5,877 nt of DNA from contig JABZGZ010000069.1 of the NCBI GenBank assembly GCA_015259105.1, positions 1-5,877 on the forward strand, written 5' to 3'. Shown here piece after piece: positions 1 through 5,532 of the stretch (position 1 is its first letter; every line of letters begins with the position of its first letter). The notes beneath the pieces were generated by a model that had not been told where the DNA came from, did not search any database, and saw nothing but the letters and a program-made list of their open reading frames with translations. The position numbers and the translations under genes are program-made. The DNA is from Atopobium sp. (GTDB lineage: Bacteria; Actinomycetota; Coriobacteriia; Coriobacteriales; Atopobiaceae).

Positions 1-981
1 GAGCCCGATATCAATTGCTGCCGTGTTATCTTCTCGGAGGCCGATGGTTTTCCTGGCTTGATCGTAGACCGCTACGAGAACGTATTGGTAGCGCAGGTAG
101 GAACCGTAGGCATGGAGCACCTGCGTAACGTTATCTATCCGCTGCTACTTGAGGTTTTGTCTGCAGACGGTCAGGCAATTGATGGCATCTACGAGAGGAA
201 CGACTCCCCTTCGCGCCTTAAAGAAGGACTTCCACAATATAAGGGCTGGTGGACAGGTACTTTTTCTGACGAGAATGGCTTGCTTGCAGAAAGTTCCCTA
301 GCTCTGCCTTCAACTCATGTTCTTGCAACAGAAAACGGACTCAAATTCAATCTTGACCTGGAAAACAGCCAGAAAACCGGCTTTTTCTTGGATCAAAAAT
401 ATAACCGCCGAGCAGTTCGCCAGCTTGCAAAAGGCCGTCGTGTGCTGGATTGTTTCTGCCACGTTGGTCCGTTTGGTCTTAACGCTGCAGCAGGTGGAGC
501 AGAATTTGTCCGCTGCGTAGATGTCAGCCAAACCGCCATTGACCTTGCACGCCAAAATGCGGAGCTCAACGACTTAGCAGATCGCATGGACTTTACCAGT
601 GCAAACGTACTTGAATACCTGCCAGAATTAGCTGGTGACCGCAGTCAACTCAAGGCAGAGGGAGGTCCGTTTGACCTCATCATTCTGGATCCGCCTGCAT
701 TTACTAAGACGCGCGACAAGGTTCGCAGCGCCATGCGCGGCTATAAGGAAATCAATGCAGCAGCCATGAAGCTGCTACCTCGAGGTGGCTACCTGGCAAC
801 TTGTTCCTGCTCACACTTCATGACCAGAGATCTTCTCGCCCAGGCAATTGCCGAGGCAGCTCACCACACCAACGTGCAGCTCAAGCAAATTGAAGAGCGA
901 CAGCAAGCTCCTGACCACCCAATTCTTTGGGGTGTTCCCGAGAGTCATTATCTTGATTTCTTTATTTTCCAGGTGATCTAA
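1..981 (+). CDS. rlmI: RlmI-like 23S rRNA (cytosine-C5) methyltransferase, 5'-truncated
   Basis: The first 326 residues of open frame run from the window edge, so the N-terminal PUA domain and the start codon lie outside; family members are near 390 residues. Visible elements, numbered from the window edge: the linker motif SEADGFPGL (12-20), YERND (65-69), SAM-binding motif I VLDCFCHVGPFG (148-159), an acidic motif II around VDVS, catalytic motif IV DPPAF (230-234) and CSCSH (268-272), and the C-terminal HPILWGVPESHYL block typical of the family. Characterised members of this class I SAM-dependent family, such as E. coli RlmI, methylate C1962 of 23S rRNA. The exact target base here is inferred from family. 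A TTG at 58 is a possible internal start, but the conserved frame upstream of it shows that the gene begins earlier. No clear intrinsic terminator follows. Confidence 0.88.
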   Translation, partial: EPDINCCRVIFSEADGFPGLIVDRYENVLVAQVGTVGMEHLRNVIYPLLLEVLSADGQAIDGIYERNDSPSRLKEGLPQYKGWWTGTFSDENGLLAESSLALPSTHVLATENGLKFNLDLENSQKTGFFLDQKYNRRAVRQLAKGRRVLDCFCHVGPFGLNAAAGGAEFVRCVDVSQTAIDLARQNAELNDLADRMDFTSANVLEYLPELAGDRSQLKAEGGPFDLIILDPPAFTKTRDKVRSAMRGYKEINAAAMKLLPRGGYLATCSCSHFMTRDLLAQAIAEAAHHTNVQLKQIEERQQAPDHPILWGVPESHYLDFFIFQVI

Positions 982-1032
982 AACTACAATTCCATTCTCC
1001 AAAGAACAATTTATGAAATTTATTCCATATTG

Positions 1033-1041
1033 TGATATAAT
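1033..1041 (+). promoter_or_regulatory. Extended -10 promoter for the TM2-like gene
   Basis: TGaTATAAT is a perfect consensus -10 hexamer (1036-1041) with the TG extension one base upstream. No convincing -35 lies 16-18 bp upstream, as expected for extended -10 promoters. The predicted transcript start is near 1047, about 55 nt before the ATG at 1102 and inside the adjacent inverted repeat. Confidence 0.6.
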
Positions 1042-1075
1042 ACTCTTATAAAATTTTTTATGAATTTATAAGAGT
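1042..1075. repeat. 11-bp perfect inverted repeat at the predicted transcript start
   Basis: ACTCTTATAAA (1042-1052) is exactly repeated in inverse as TTTATAAGAGT (1065-1075) around a 12-nt AT-rich centre. It starts directly after the -10 box, so it could be a repressor operator or a 5' stem-loop on the mRNA. No T-tract follows in either direction, so a terminator role is unlikely. Confidence 0.6.
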
Positions 1076-1101
1076 GTTTACGGCATACTTTGGAGGCTCT
1101 T

Positions 1102-1596
1102 ATGGCTGAGACGGATGTCAGTGATTCATCTGAACAAGTAACCTCAAGCAAATACTCGTCCCGATTAACCTACGGTCTATTAGCTTTTATTGGTGGCTTT
1201 GCCGGACTTCATACATTTTATAGAACAGGTAAAATCTCGTCCTTTAGGACTGTATTATCTGGATGTTTTCTCTATTTTCTTGTCTCTTATAACTATTGGT
1301 ATCTCTATGCTCTTCTTGTGCTTATAAATTCTTTTATTACACTCTCTATCGTCTTTAATAAAAATGTAACTAATCAAAATGTCCAAGGGCACGCGTCTCA
1401 GCCCCAAACAGCTGACGATAATGACAAATTAATCTTAATCACAATCACTGTGTTTGCATTATTCCTGTTAGTAAGCGCGACTCTATCTTTTGTATTCAGC
1501 ATCTCAATGGCTATAAAGCTCATTCTTGTAGTGGCTTTTATTGGTCTTGGGGCTTTGCTGATAAACGCTAGTGGAATCAAGATCTCTTTTAAATAA
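1102..1596 (+). CDS. Small TM2-like multi-pass membrane protein, function unknown
   Basis: This frame encodes 164 residues. The ATG at 1102 is chosen because GGAGG (1092-1096) sits 5 nt upstream; a TTG at 1090 in the same frame would leave the Shine-Dalgarno site inside the coding sequence. A hydrophilic N-terminus (1-21) precedes LLAFIGGFAGLHTFY (26-40), which resembles the GGFGxHxFY core of TM2-domain proteins, followed by a short RTGK turn and a second hydrophobic stretch rich in Tyr and Trp (about 53-86). A polar Gln/Asn/Asp segment (87-108) leads to two further membrane helices (about 109-133 and 137-157). Usual TM2 proteins are shorter and have a stronger LGxxG turn, so this is a diverged relative at best. 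Base composition is clearly more AT-rich than the flanking genes, which suggests a separate origin. It converges on tadA with a 14-bp gap. No specific function can be assigned. Confidence 0.75.
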   Translation: MAETDVSDSSEQVTSSKYSSRLTYGLLAFIGGFAGLHTFYRTGKISSFRTVLSGCFLYFLVSYNYWYLYALLVLINSFITLSIVFNKNVTNQNVQGHASQPQTADDNDKLILITITVFALFLLVSATLSFVFSISMAIKLILVVAFIGLGALLINASGIKISFK

Positions 1597-1610
1597 TTCC
1601 TCTAAACTTC

Positions 1611-2117
1611 TCAATTTTCCAAACTTTTGCTTTTACGACGCTCTTTGAAGAAGGCTTTGAGCTGTGCAGATGCCTCGTCTGCTAATACTCCGCCTGAGAC
1701 AGCAAACTCATGATTAAGTCTTGGGTCACTGCTCACATCAAACAACGTGCCCGTTGCGCCGCCCTTGGGATCAAACGCGCCAAACACACAGCGATCAATA
1801 CGAGCGTTGACCATCAACCCTGCGCACATCAAGCAAGGTTCCAGCGTCACATAAACCGTACAACCCGAGAGCCTCCAGCGGCCAAGCTTTTTTGAGGCCT
1901 CTTGCATGGCGAGAAACTCAGCGTGCGCAGAAGGGTCGTTATCAATTTCACGGCGATTGTGGGCAACGGCAATAACCTCTCCATCGCACACTACAACTGC
2001 TCCGATAGGCACTTCTCCTATCTGTGCTGCAAGCTCTGCCTGCTCAAGAGCAAGTTTCATGTACTTCTGATCAAGAGCAGCCTGTGGGGTCAAAGGCTCT
2101 TGTGCTTCGTCACTCAT
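1611..2117 (-). CDS. tadA: tRNA-specific adenosine deaminase TadA
   Basis: TadA deaminates A34 to inosine in the anticodon of tRNA-Arg(ACG), letting it read CGU, CGC and CGA. The 168-residue protein has the full zinc-deaminase signature. HAE (65-67) supplies the zinc ligand His65 and the proton-shuttle Glu67, and PCLMC (94-98) supplies ligands Cys95 and Cys98. Other family blocks are VPIGAVVV (36-43), WRLSGCTVYVTLEP (81-94), ARIDRCVFGAFDPKGGATG (105-123), DPRLNH (131-136) and a basic C-terminus. Length fits the family, with about 14 extra N-terminal residues. The start at 2117 is supported by GAGGAG about 5 nt upstream on the minus strand; Met20 is a less likely alternative. It is transcribed away from the tRNA-Ser gene, and the 11-bp repeat array lies in its immediate upstream region, so its promoter must lie within or beyond that array. 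No terminator hairpin is seen after the stop. Confidence 0.96.
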   Translation of the reverse strand: MSDEAQEPLTPQAALDQKYMKLALEQAELAAQIGEVPIGAVVVCDGEVIAVAHNRREIDNDPSAHAEFLAMQEASKKLGRWRLSGCTVYVTLEPCLMCAGLMVNARIDRCVFGAFDPKGGATGTLFDVSSDPRLNHEFAVSGGVLADEASAQLKAFFKERRKSKSLEN

Positions 2118-2130
2118 AGCTGCTCCTCTC

Positions 2131-2229
2131 TTGTCCGATTGCTGGCGTAAATCTTACGGAATTCTGTCTCGGCTCTGACGCAAATCCGTCGCGATTCTGT
2201 CACGAACCTGACGCATATTTGTCTTCACT
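2131..2229. repeat. Nine degenerate tandem 11-bp units (33-bp higher-order period)
   Basis: Cutting the sequence every 11 bases from 2131 gives nine units with consensus CTGtCgCaaat. Examples are CTGGCGTAAAT (2142), CTGTCTCGGCT (2164), CTGACGCAAAT (2175), CTGTCACGAAC (2197) and CTGACGCATAT (2208). Column 5 is C in all nine units, columns 2 and 3 match in eight, and columns 1 and 11 in seven. Units three apart are most alike, giving a 33-bp superperiod (ATTCTGTC at 2161 and 2194). The array stops just before the tadA Shine-Dalgarno site. On the minus strand it contains a possible 20-codon Arg-rich frame (2216 to 2154) without a strong ribosome site. Function is unknown. Confidence 0.7.
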
Positions 2230-2286
2230 CAATTATGAAGCAAAACCTAACTTGCTAAATCCCCTACTCGCAAAAAACTGAATTAT

Positions 2287-2304
2287 GCGGTAGGATATTA
2301 CCGC
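2287..2304. repeat. Short inverted repeat just upstream of tRNA-Ser
   Basis: GCGGTA (2287-2292) and TACCGC (2299-2304) are exact inverse copies around a 6-nt centre, ending three bases before the tRNA 5' end. It could be an operator or a hairpin in the pre-tRNA leader. No convincing -35/-10 pair for the tRNA was found. Confidence 0.4.
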
Positions 2305-2307
2305 TTT

Positions 2308-2408
<101 letters not shown>

Positions 2409-2601
2409 CTCTCAACTTCGCATCTTATTTCCAGTTTTCTCCCAGTTTTACTACGGCGTTTTTTAGAACTTCCATTCCATTTCACGTCATTTCTAGCTCA
2501 ACGTTCTTCTCGCCAGTGTGTGGGCGAGCATTCCATTTACCAAAACCGCTTCAGAAAGTTAAAAGCTTTAATCAAAAACGCCTTAGATTTTTACTTTTGG
2601 G
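2409..2601. other. Non-coding spacer between tRNA-Ser and lemA
   Basis: No credible gene is seen on either strand. The stretch contains a hairpin CTCGCC (2509-2514) / GGCGAG (2523-2528) with an 8-nt loop and no T-tract, and a 10-bp direct repeat CATTCCATTT at 2473 and 2529. T-runs near 2434, 2445 and 2459-2464 are not preceded by a stable stem. Long frames crossing it are antisense or shifted readings of the tRNA. Confidence 0.5.
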
Positions 2602-2607
2602 TATAAT
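2602..2607 (+). promoter_or_regulatory. Probable lemA promoter -10 box
   Basis: TATAAT, a perfect -10 match, lies 56 bp upstream of the lemA ATG in a suitable AT-rich context. No good -35 is visible at 16-18 bp spacing, and the TG extension is one base out of register (TGGGTATAAT). The predicted start is near 2613. Confidence 0.5.
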
Positions 2608-2663
2608 TAACCTGTCCAAATGGATGGCTGACACAGGATTGTCAGTGATTGAAAGGATTTAGC

Positions 2664-3206
2664 ATGATTATTGCCGCAGTTGTAGTTATTGTCCTTCTGG
2701 TTTTCTGGGCCATTAGCATTCACAACAACATCATTCGCGCAAGCAACAGGTGCGATAACGCTTGGGCAGCTATCGATACGCAGCTTCAGCGTCGTAACGA
2801 TCTGATCCCTAACCTGGTCAACACCGTTAAGGGCTACGCAGCTCACGAGTCTAAGACTTTTGAGGCAGTTACCTCCGCTCGTGCTGCAGTCGCAAACGCT
2901 CGCACTCCTGAAGAGAAGATGCAGGCTTCCGGTACCCTTTCCAACGCTCTGACCAACCTGTTTGCTGTTGTTGAGAACTACCCAGAGCTCAAGGCAAACC
3001 AGAACTTCCTGGAGCTCCAGGCAGAGCTTACTGACACCGAGAACCGCCTCAGCTACGCTCGCTTGAGCTACAACGACGTTGTTATGAACTACAACAACAT
3101 CATCGCTGTTTTCCCAAACAACCTTCTTGCTGGTGGACGTTCCCCACGTACCAGCTTCCAGGTTACCGACGAGTCCGCTCGTCAGGCACCAAACGTACAG
3201 TTCTAA
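2664..3206 (+). CDS. lemA: LemA family protein
   Basis: The protein has 180 residues. The ATG at 2664 is preceded by AAAGGA (2652-2657) at 6 nt; an in-frame TTG at 2649 would place that site inside the gene. An N-terminal membrane anchor (about 1-19) is followed by the LemA helical domain: IRASNRCDNAWAAID (24-38), the signature QRRNDLIPNLVNTVKGYA (42-59) with HE (61-62), ENYPELKANQNFLELQAEL (104-122), ENRLSYARLSYNDVV (126-140) and YNNIIAVFP (143-151). It ends in the family's typical P-x-V-x-F tail (PNVQF). LemA proteins are membrane-anchored helical bundles whose biochemical role is not settled. They are often found beside TPM-domain or HtpX-type genes, but here the gene stands alone between its own promoter and a strong terminator. 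Codon choice is strongly biased (AAC, GTT, CGT, CTG, TAC), suggesting high expression. Confidence 0.95.
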   Translation: MIIAAVVVIVLLVFWAISIHNNIIRASNRCDNAWAAIDTQLQRRNDLIPNLVNTVKGYAAHESKTFEAVTSARAAVANARTPEEKMQASGTLSNALTNLFAVVENYPELKANQNFLELQAELTDTENRLSYARLSYNDVVMNYNNIIAVFPNNLLAGGRSPRTSFQVTDESARQAPNVQF

Positions 3207-3236
3207 GAGCTGTTTCGTTACACTTTGTACCAGCTC

Positions 3237-3274
3237 AGCCCGGTATCTGCATTCCGCAGGTACCGGGCTTTTTT
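3237..3274 (+). terminator. Rho-independent terminator of lemA
   Basis: AGCCCGGTA (3237-3245) pairs with TACCGGGCT (3261-3269). The stem continues inward through a T-G pair and CTGC/GCAG (3247-3250/3256-3259) to an ATTCC loop, about 14 bp in all, followed by a T-run to 3274. A weaker inverted repeat GAGCTG/CAGCTC (3207-3212/3231-3236) directly precedes it, right after the lemA stop. Confidence 0.95.
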
Positions 3275-3301
3275 GTGCGCGGTGCAACCACGCAGATTGA
3301 A

Positions 3302-3367
3302 CTGGCCGCGTGCTGCTCGTACGCCATTTAACCGTTGTCCGCATACTGCTCGTACGCCGGCTACAAC
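3302..3367. repeat. Two 33-bp direct repeats in the lemA-mgtE spacer
   Basis: The 20-bp blocks at 3306-3325 and 3339-3358 differ at two positions and share CTGCTCGTACGCC exactly (3313-3325, 3346-3358). Their offset is 33 bp and full-unit identity is about 22/33. Dividing the region into 11-mers gives CTG-like starts at 3302, 3313, 3335 (TTGTCCG, also the first seven bases of the array at 2131) and 3346. It therefore resembles the array upstream of tadA. No coding potential was recognised. Confidence 0.6.
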
Positions 3368-3399
3368 CAAATCCGAGCAGCTAGATTATGTGAAGAGTC

Positions 3400-3429
3400 T
3401 TTACAGCCTTGCAGGAAAATCGTTAAAAT
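3400..3429 (+). promoter_or_regulatory. Sigma-70-type promoter for the mgtE operon
   Basis: TTTACA (3400-3405, 5/6 to consensus) and TAAAAT (3424-3429, 5/6) are separated by 18 bp. The predicted start near 3436 gives a leader of about 210 nt before the ATG at 3646. Confidence 0.65.
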
Positions 3430-3435
3430 AGTTAC

Positions 3436-3645
3436 ATCTGTGAATTGTCCTCGCAAGCACAATTCACGTTCTATTGGATGAAGAGAAAGGTCAGCATGAA
3501 ACCTCGACCTCACAGTCGCTGACCTCTTGCGGTGTGCCGATTTGCACCGTGAGGGGTGAAATCGCAATGCAGTCCCCGTGGCAAGTATGCGGAGTTTCTC
3601 GCCAAAAGCCACGCTTTAGTCTTCGGACGCATGTAAGGAGCACAC
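3436..3645 (+). ncRNA. Structured 5' leader of mgtE, candidate cis-regulatory RNA
   Basis: This stretch of about 210 nt holds no gene but several exact complementary segments. They are GTGAATTGT/ACAATTCAC (3440-3448/3459-3467), AGGTCAGC/GCTGACCT (3488-3495/3518-3525), CGGTG/CACCG (3530-3534/3545-3549, extendable by wobbles), GGGG/CCCC (3553-3556/3574-3577), CGTGGC/GCCACG (3577-3582/3608-3613) and a GTC-TTCG-GAC tetraloop hairpin (3619-3628). GTATGCG (3585-3591) can pair with CGCATGT (3628-3634), crossing the CGTGGC helix and ending next to the Shine-Dalgarno site AAGGAG (3635-3640). There is no T-tract, so any control is probably translational. Faint likenesses to the M-box (GTGAGG, GCCAA) and to the cobalamin core (GGTGAAAT, GCAGTCCCCG) exist, but neither motif set is complete. 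The class is unassigned. Confidence 0.55.
3440..3467. repeat. 9-bp perfect inverted repeat at the mgtE transcript start
   Basis: GTGAATTGT (3440-3448) and ACAATTCAC (3459-3467) flank a 10-nt centre, beginning about 10 bp after the -10 box. The half-site spacing of 19 bp (about two helical turns) would suit a dimeric repressor; it would equally form the first hairpin of the leader RNA. It does not resemble a Fur or DtxR/MntR box that I know. Confidence 0.6.
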
Positions 3646-5532
3646 ATGATTTATCTTTCCCAGTTAATGGGTAATCCGGTTCTAGATTCAGAAGGCGAGA
3701 AGATCGGTTCTGTCTCCGACCTTGGAATTGCTACCGGAGAAGTTTTTCCTCGCATTACTTCCCTTGCTTTTATGGGCCCTGGCCGCACGCCAATGATGAT
3801 TTCTTGGCGCAAGTATGTTGATACCTACGATGAGGACGTCATCAGGCTCAAGGTACCTTCAACTGAGATTCGCTTCTCGTACCTGCAGCCTAACGAGGTT
3901 CTTCTCGCCAGAGATATTCTGAACAAGCAGATCGTTGATACGCGTGGTATTCGTGTTGTCCGCGTAAACGACCTCAAGCTTTCCGATACCAGCTCAACGC
4001 AGCTGCGCCTTCTGGGCGCAGAGGTTGGCGCACGCGGTCTGCTGCGCAGCCTTTCTCCCCAGCTTGAGCACCTGGTCACTCGCATTGCGCGCGCCATGGG
4101 CCACCCCATGCAGGAGCGCATCATCGCGTGGAGCTACATGGACCTGGTTGAGCGCGACCTCTCTAACGTTAAGCTCTCCGTTTCCCACAAGACGCTGGAC
4201 GAGCTGCACCCTGCTGACGTCGCTGACATCATCGAGCGCCTGGACTCTCGCCTGCGTAGCCAGGTGTTTGCCCAGCTTGATGACGAGCAGCGAGCCGGCG
4301 CAATGGCAGAGTTCAACGACGACGCTATGGCAGTGGAGCTCATCGGTGGCCTGAACGAAAAAGAAGCATCTCGCATCCTGTCCGAGATGGACCCAGACGA
4401 CGCGGCCGAGCTTGTCTCCGAGCTGAGCTATGACCGTGCCGAGAAACTCCTGCGCTTGATGGGTGTTAAGGAGCAGCGCGCTATTAGGCAGCTGCTGGGA
4501 TACCGTGAGTACACCGCCGGCCGTATTATGACGTCCGAAGCGCTTTCTGTTCCTGAGGACCAGACCGTTGCCTACGCTTTTGACCGCCTGCGCAACCTGG
4601 ACGAGGACTTTGAGACCGTCCGCTACCTCTACCTTACTGACGAGGATGGCCGTCTGTCCGGAATTGTTACCTTGAACCGCCTGATTGTCTCCGAGCCAGA
4701 GACTAAGCTCGAGGAGATTGCCAATAAGAACCTGGTCACAGCCTCGCCAGAGGACGATCAGGAGGACGTTGCTCGCAACATTGCAAAATACAACCTGCTG
4801 GCTATGCCTGTTGTTTCTGACGACAACCGCCTGCTAGGTATTGTTACCGTCGACGACGCTCTTGACGTTCTGGAAGAGGAGCACGCCGAGGACCTGCAGA
4901 TTGTTGGTGGCGGCAGAGGCGATTCCGATTCTGGCGACCGCGGCCGCAACATTATTTGGTTCCTCCACCGCAACCTCTGGCTTTTGTTCTGGGTTGCCTC
5001 CGTTGTGATTGCTGCCTTTGTGGGAACAGCTGCAACATCTAATCCAACCATGGGTATTTTCGCAGCTCTTTGCACTATTACCATGCCAATCTCGCTGAAC
5101 TTGAGCGAGAATACCGTCAACTACGTGACAAACTTCTTCCTCACAGACGATCCTGGCAGCGAGAAGTCTCCTTCTATCTTAGGCTTTGCCTTCCGCTCGC
5201 TTCTACTGGGTCTTCTGGTCAGCGGACTCATTTGCATCCTTGGTGCCGCAGCTCACGCCCTGCTAGAGGCTCTGTTCCATCCGTACGATCCAAATGCAGG
5301 CGCATTCTACGCCGCGCTCTTTGACCAGACCATTATCCAGATCTTTGGCGCAGCAGCTGGCTCTACGCTCATCTCCTTCCTGCTGACCCCAATTTTCTTA
5401 GCTGTACTTCGCCATCGTGAGGAGAAAAACCAGGAAACCTCAGGTCTCACGCTTACCCTGATTTCCATGAGCCTTTCGGTGGTGACATTCTTCGTCCTCT
5501 CTTACGCTCTCTCGCTTGTGAGCGTGATGTAA
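3646..5532 (+). CDS. mgtE: MgtE-like divalent cation transporter with N-terminal PRC-barrel domain
   Basis: A 628-residue protein, longer than ordinary MgtE (about 450). ATG 3646 has AAGGAG 5 nt upstream. Domains in order: a PRC-barrel-like region (about 1-130, with the repeat-like segments LMGNPVLDSEGEKIGSVSDL and ILNKQIVDTRGIRVVRVNDL); the MgtE-N superhelical domain (about 185-290, from LHPADVADIIERLD to RQLLGYREYTAGRIM); CBS1 (about 295-355) and CBS2 (about 363-415); an acidic linker; then about five membrane helices (443-463, 467-488, 510-540, 555-588, 600-625). In MgtE the cytosolic N and CBS domains sense intracellular Mg2+ and gate the pore. The membrane part is divergent: the usual GGNxGTQ region reads ITMPISLNLSENTVNYV (478-494), and the last helix (SGLTLTLISMSL) lacks the Asp expected at the ion-selectivity position. 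The substrate is therefore inferred, probably Mg2+ or another divalent metal. The next gene starts directly at its stop codon, indicating an operon. Confidence 0.85.
   Translation: MIYLSQLMGNPVLDSEGEKIGSVSDLGIATGEVFPRITSLAFMGPGRTPMMISWRKYVDTYDEDVIRLKVPSTEIRFSYLQPNEVLLARDILNKQIVDTRGIRVVRVNDLKLSDTSSTQLRLLGAEVGARGLLRSLSPQLEHLVTRIARAMGHPMQERIIAWSYMDLVERDLSNVKLSVSHKTLDELHPADVADIIERLDSRLRSQVFAQLDDEQRAGAMAEFNDDAMAVELIGGLNEKEASRILSEMDPDDAAELVSELSYDRAEKLLRLMGVKEQRAIRQLLGYREYTAGRIMTSEALSVPEDQTVAYAFDRLRNLDEDFETVRYLYLTDEDGRLSGIVTLNRLIVSEPETKLEEIANKNLVTASPEDDQEDVARNIAKYNLLAMPVVSDDNRLLGIVTVDDALDVLEEEHAEDLQIVGGGRGDSDSGDRGRNIIWFLHRNLWLLFWVASVVIAAFVGTAATSNPTMGIFAALCTITMPISLNLSENTVNYVTNFFLTDDPGSEKSPSILGFAFRSLLLGLLVSGLICILGAAAHALLEALFHPYDPNAGAFYAALFDQTIIQIFGAAAGSTLISFLLTPIFLAVLRHREEKNQETSGLTLTLISMSLSVVTFFVLSYALSLVSVM

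Noticed and set aside
1597..1610. Bidirectional terminator between the convergent membrane gene and tadA
   Set aside because: Only 14 bp separate the stops and no stem-loop is visible there or in the flanking gene ends.
2131..2229. CRISPR array
   Set aside because: Units are 11 bp, contiguous and degenerate, with no repeat-spacer alternation and no cas genes.
2607..3344. 245-codon minus-strand frame opposite lemA
   Set aside because: It is longer than lemA but shows no family motifs, spans the lemA terminator and promoter region, and is explained by the codon bias of lemA on the other strand.
3225..3431. 68-codon plus-strand frame in the lemA-mgtE spacer
   Set aside because: It begins before the lemA terminator, runs through the stem and the 33-bp repeats, and has no ribosome site or recognisable motifs.
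3436..3645. Assignment of the mgtE leader as an M-box or cobalamin riboswitch
   Set aside because: Partial likenesses (GTGAGG and GCCAA for M-box; GGTGAAAT and GCAGTCCCCG for cobalamin) are not accompanied by the invariant motifs of either class, so no class name is given.
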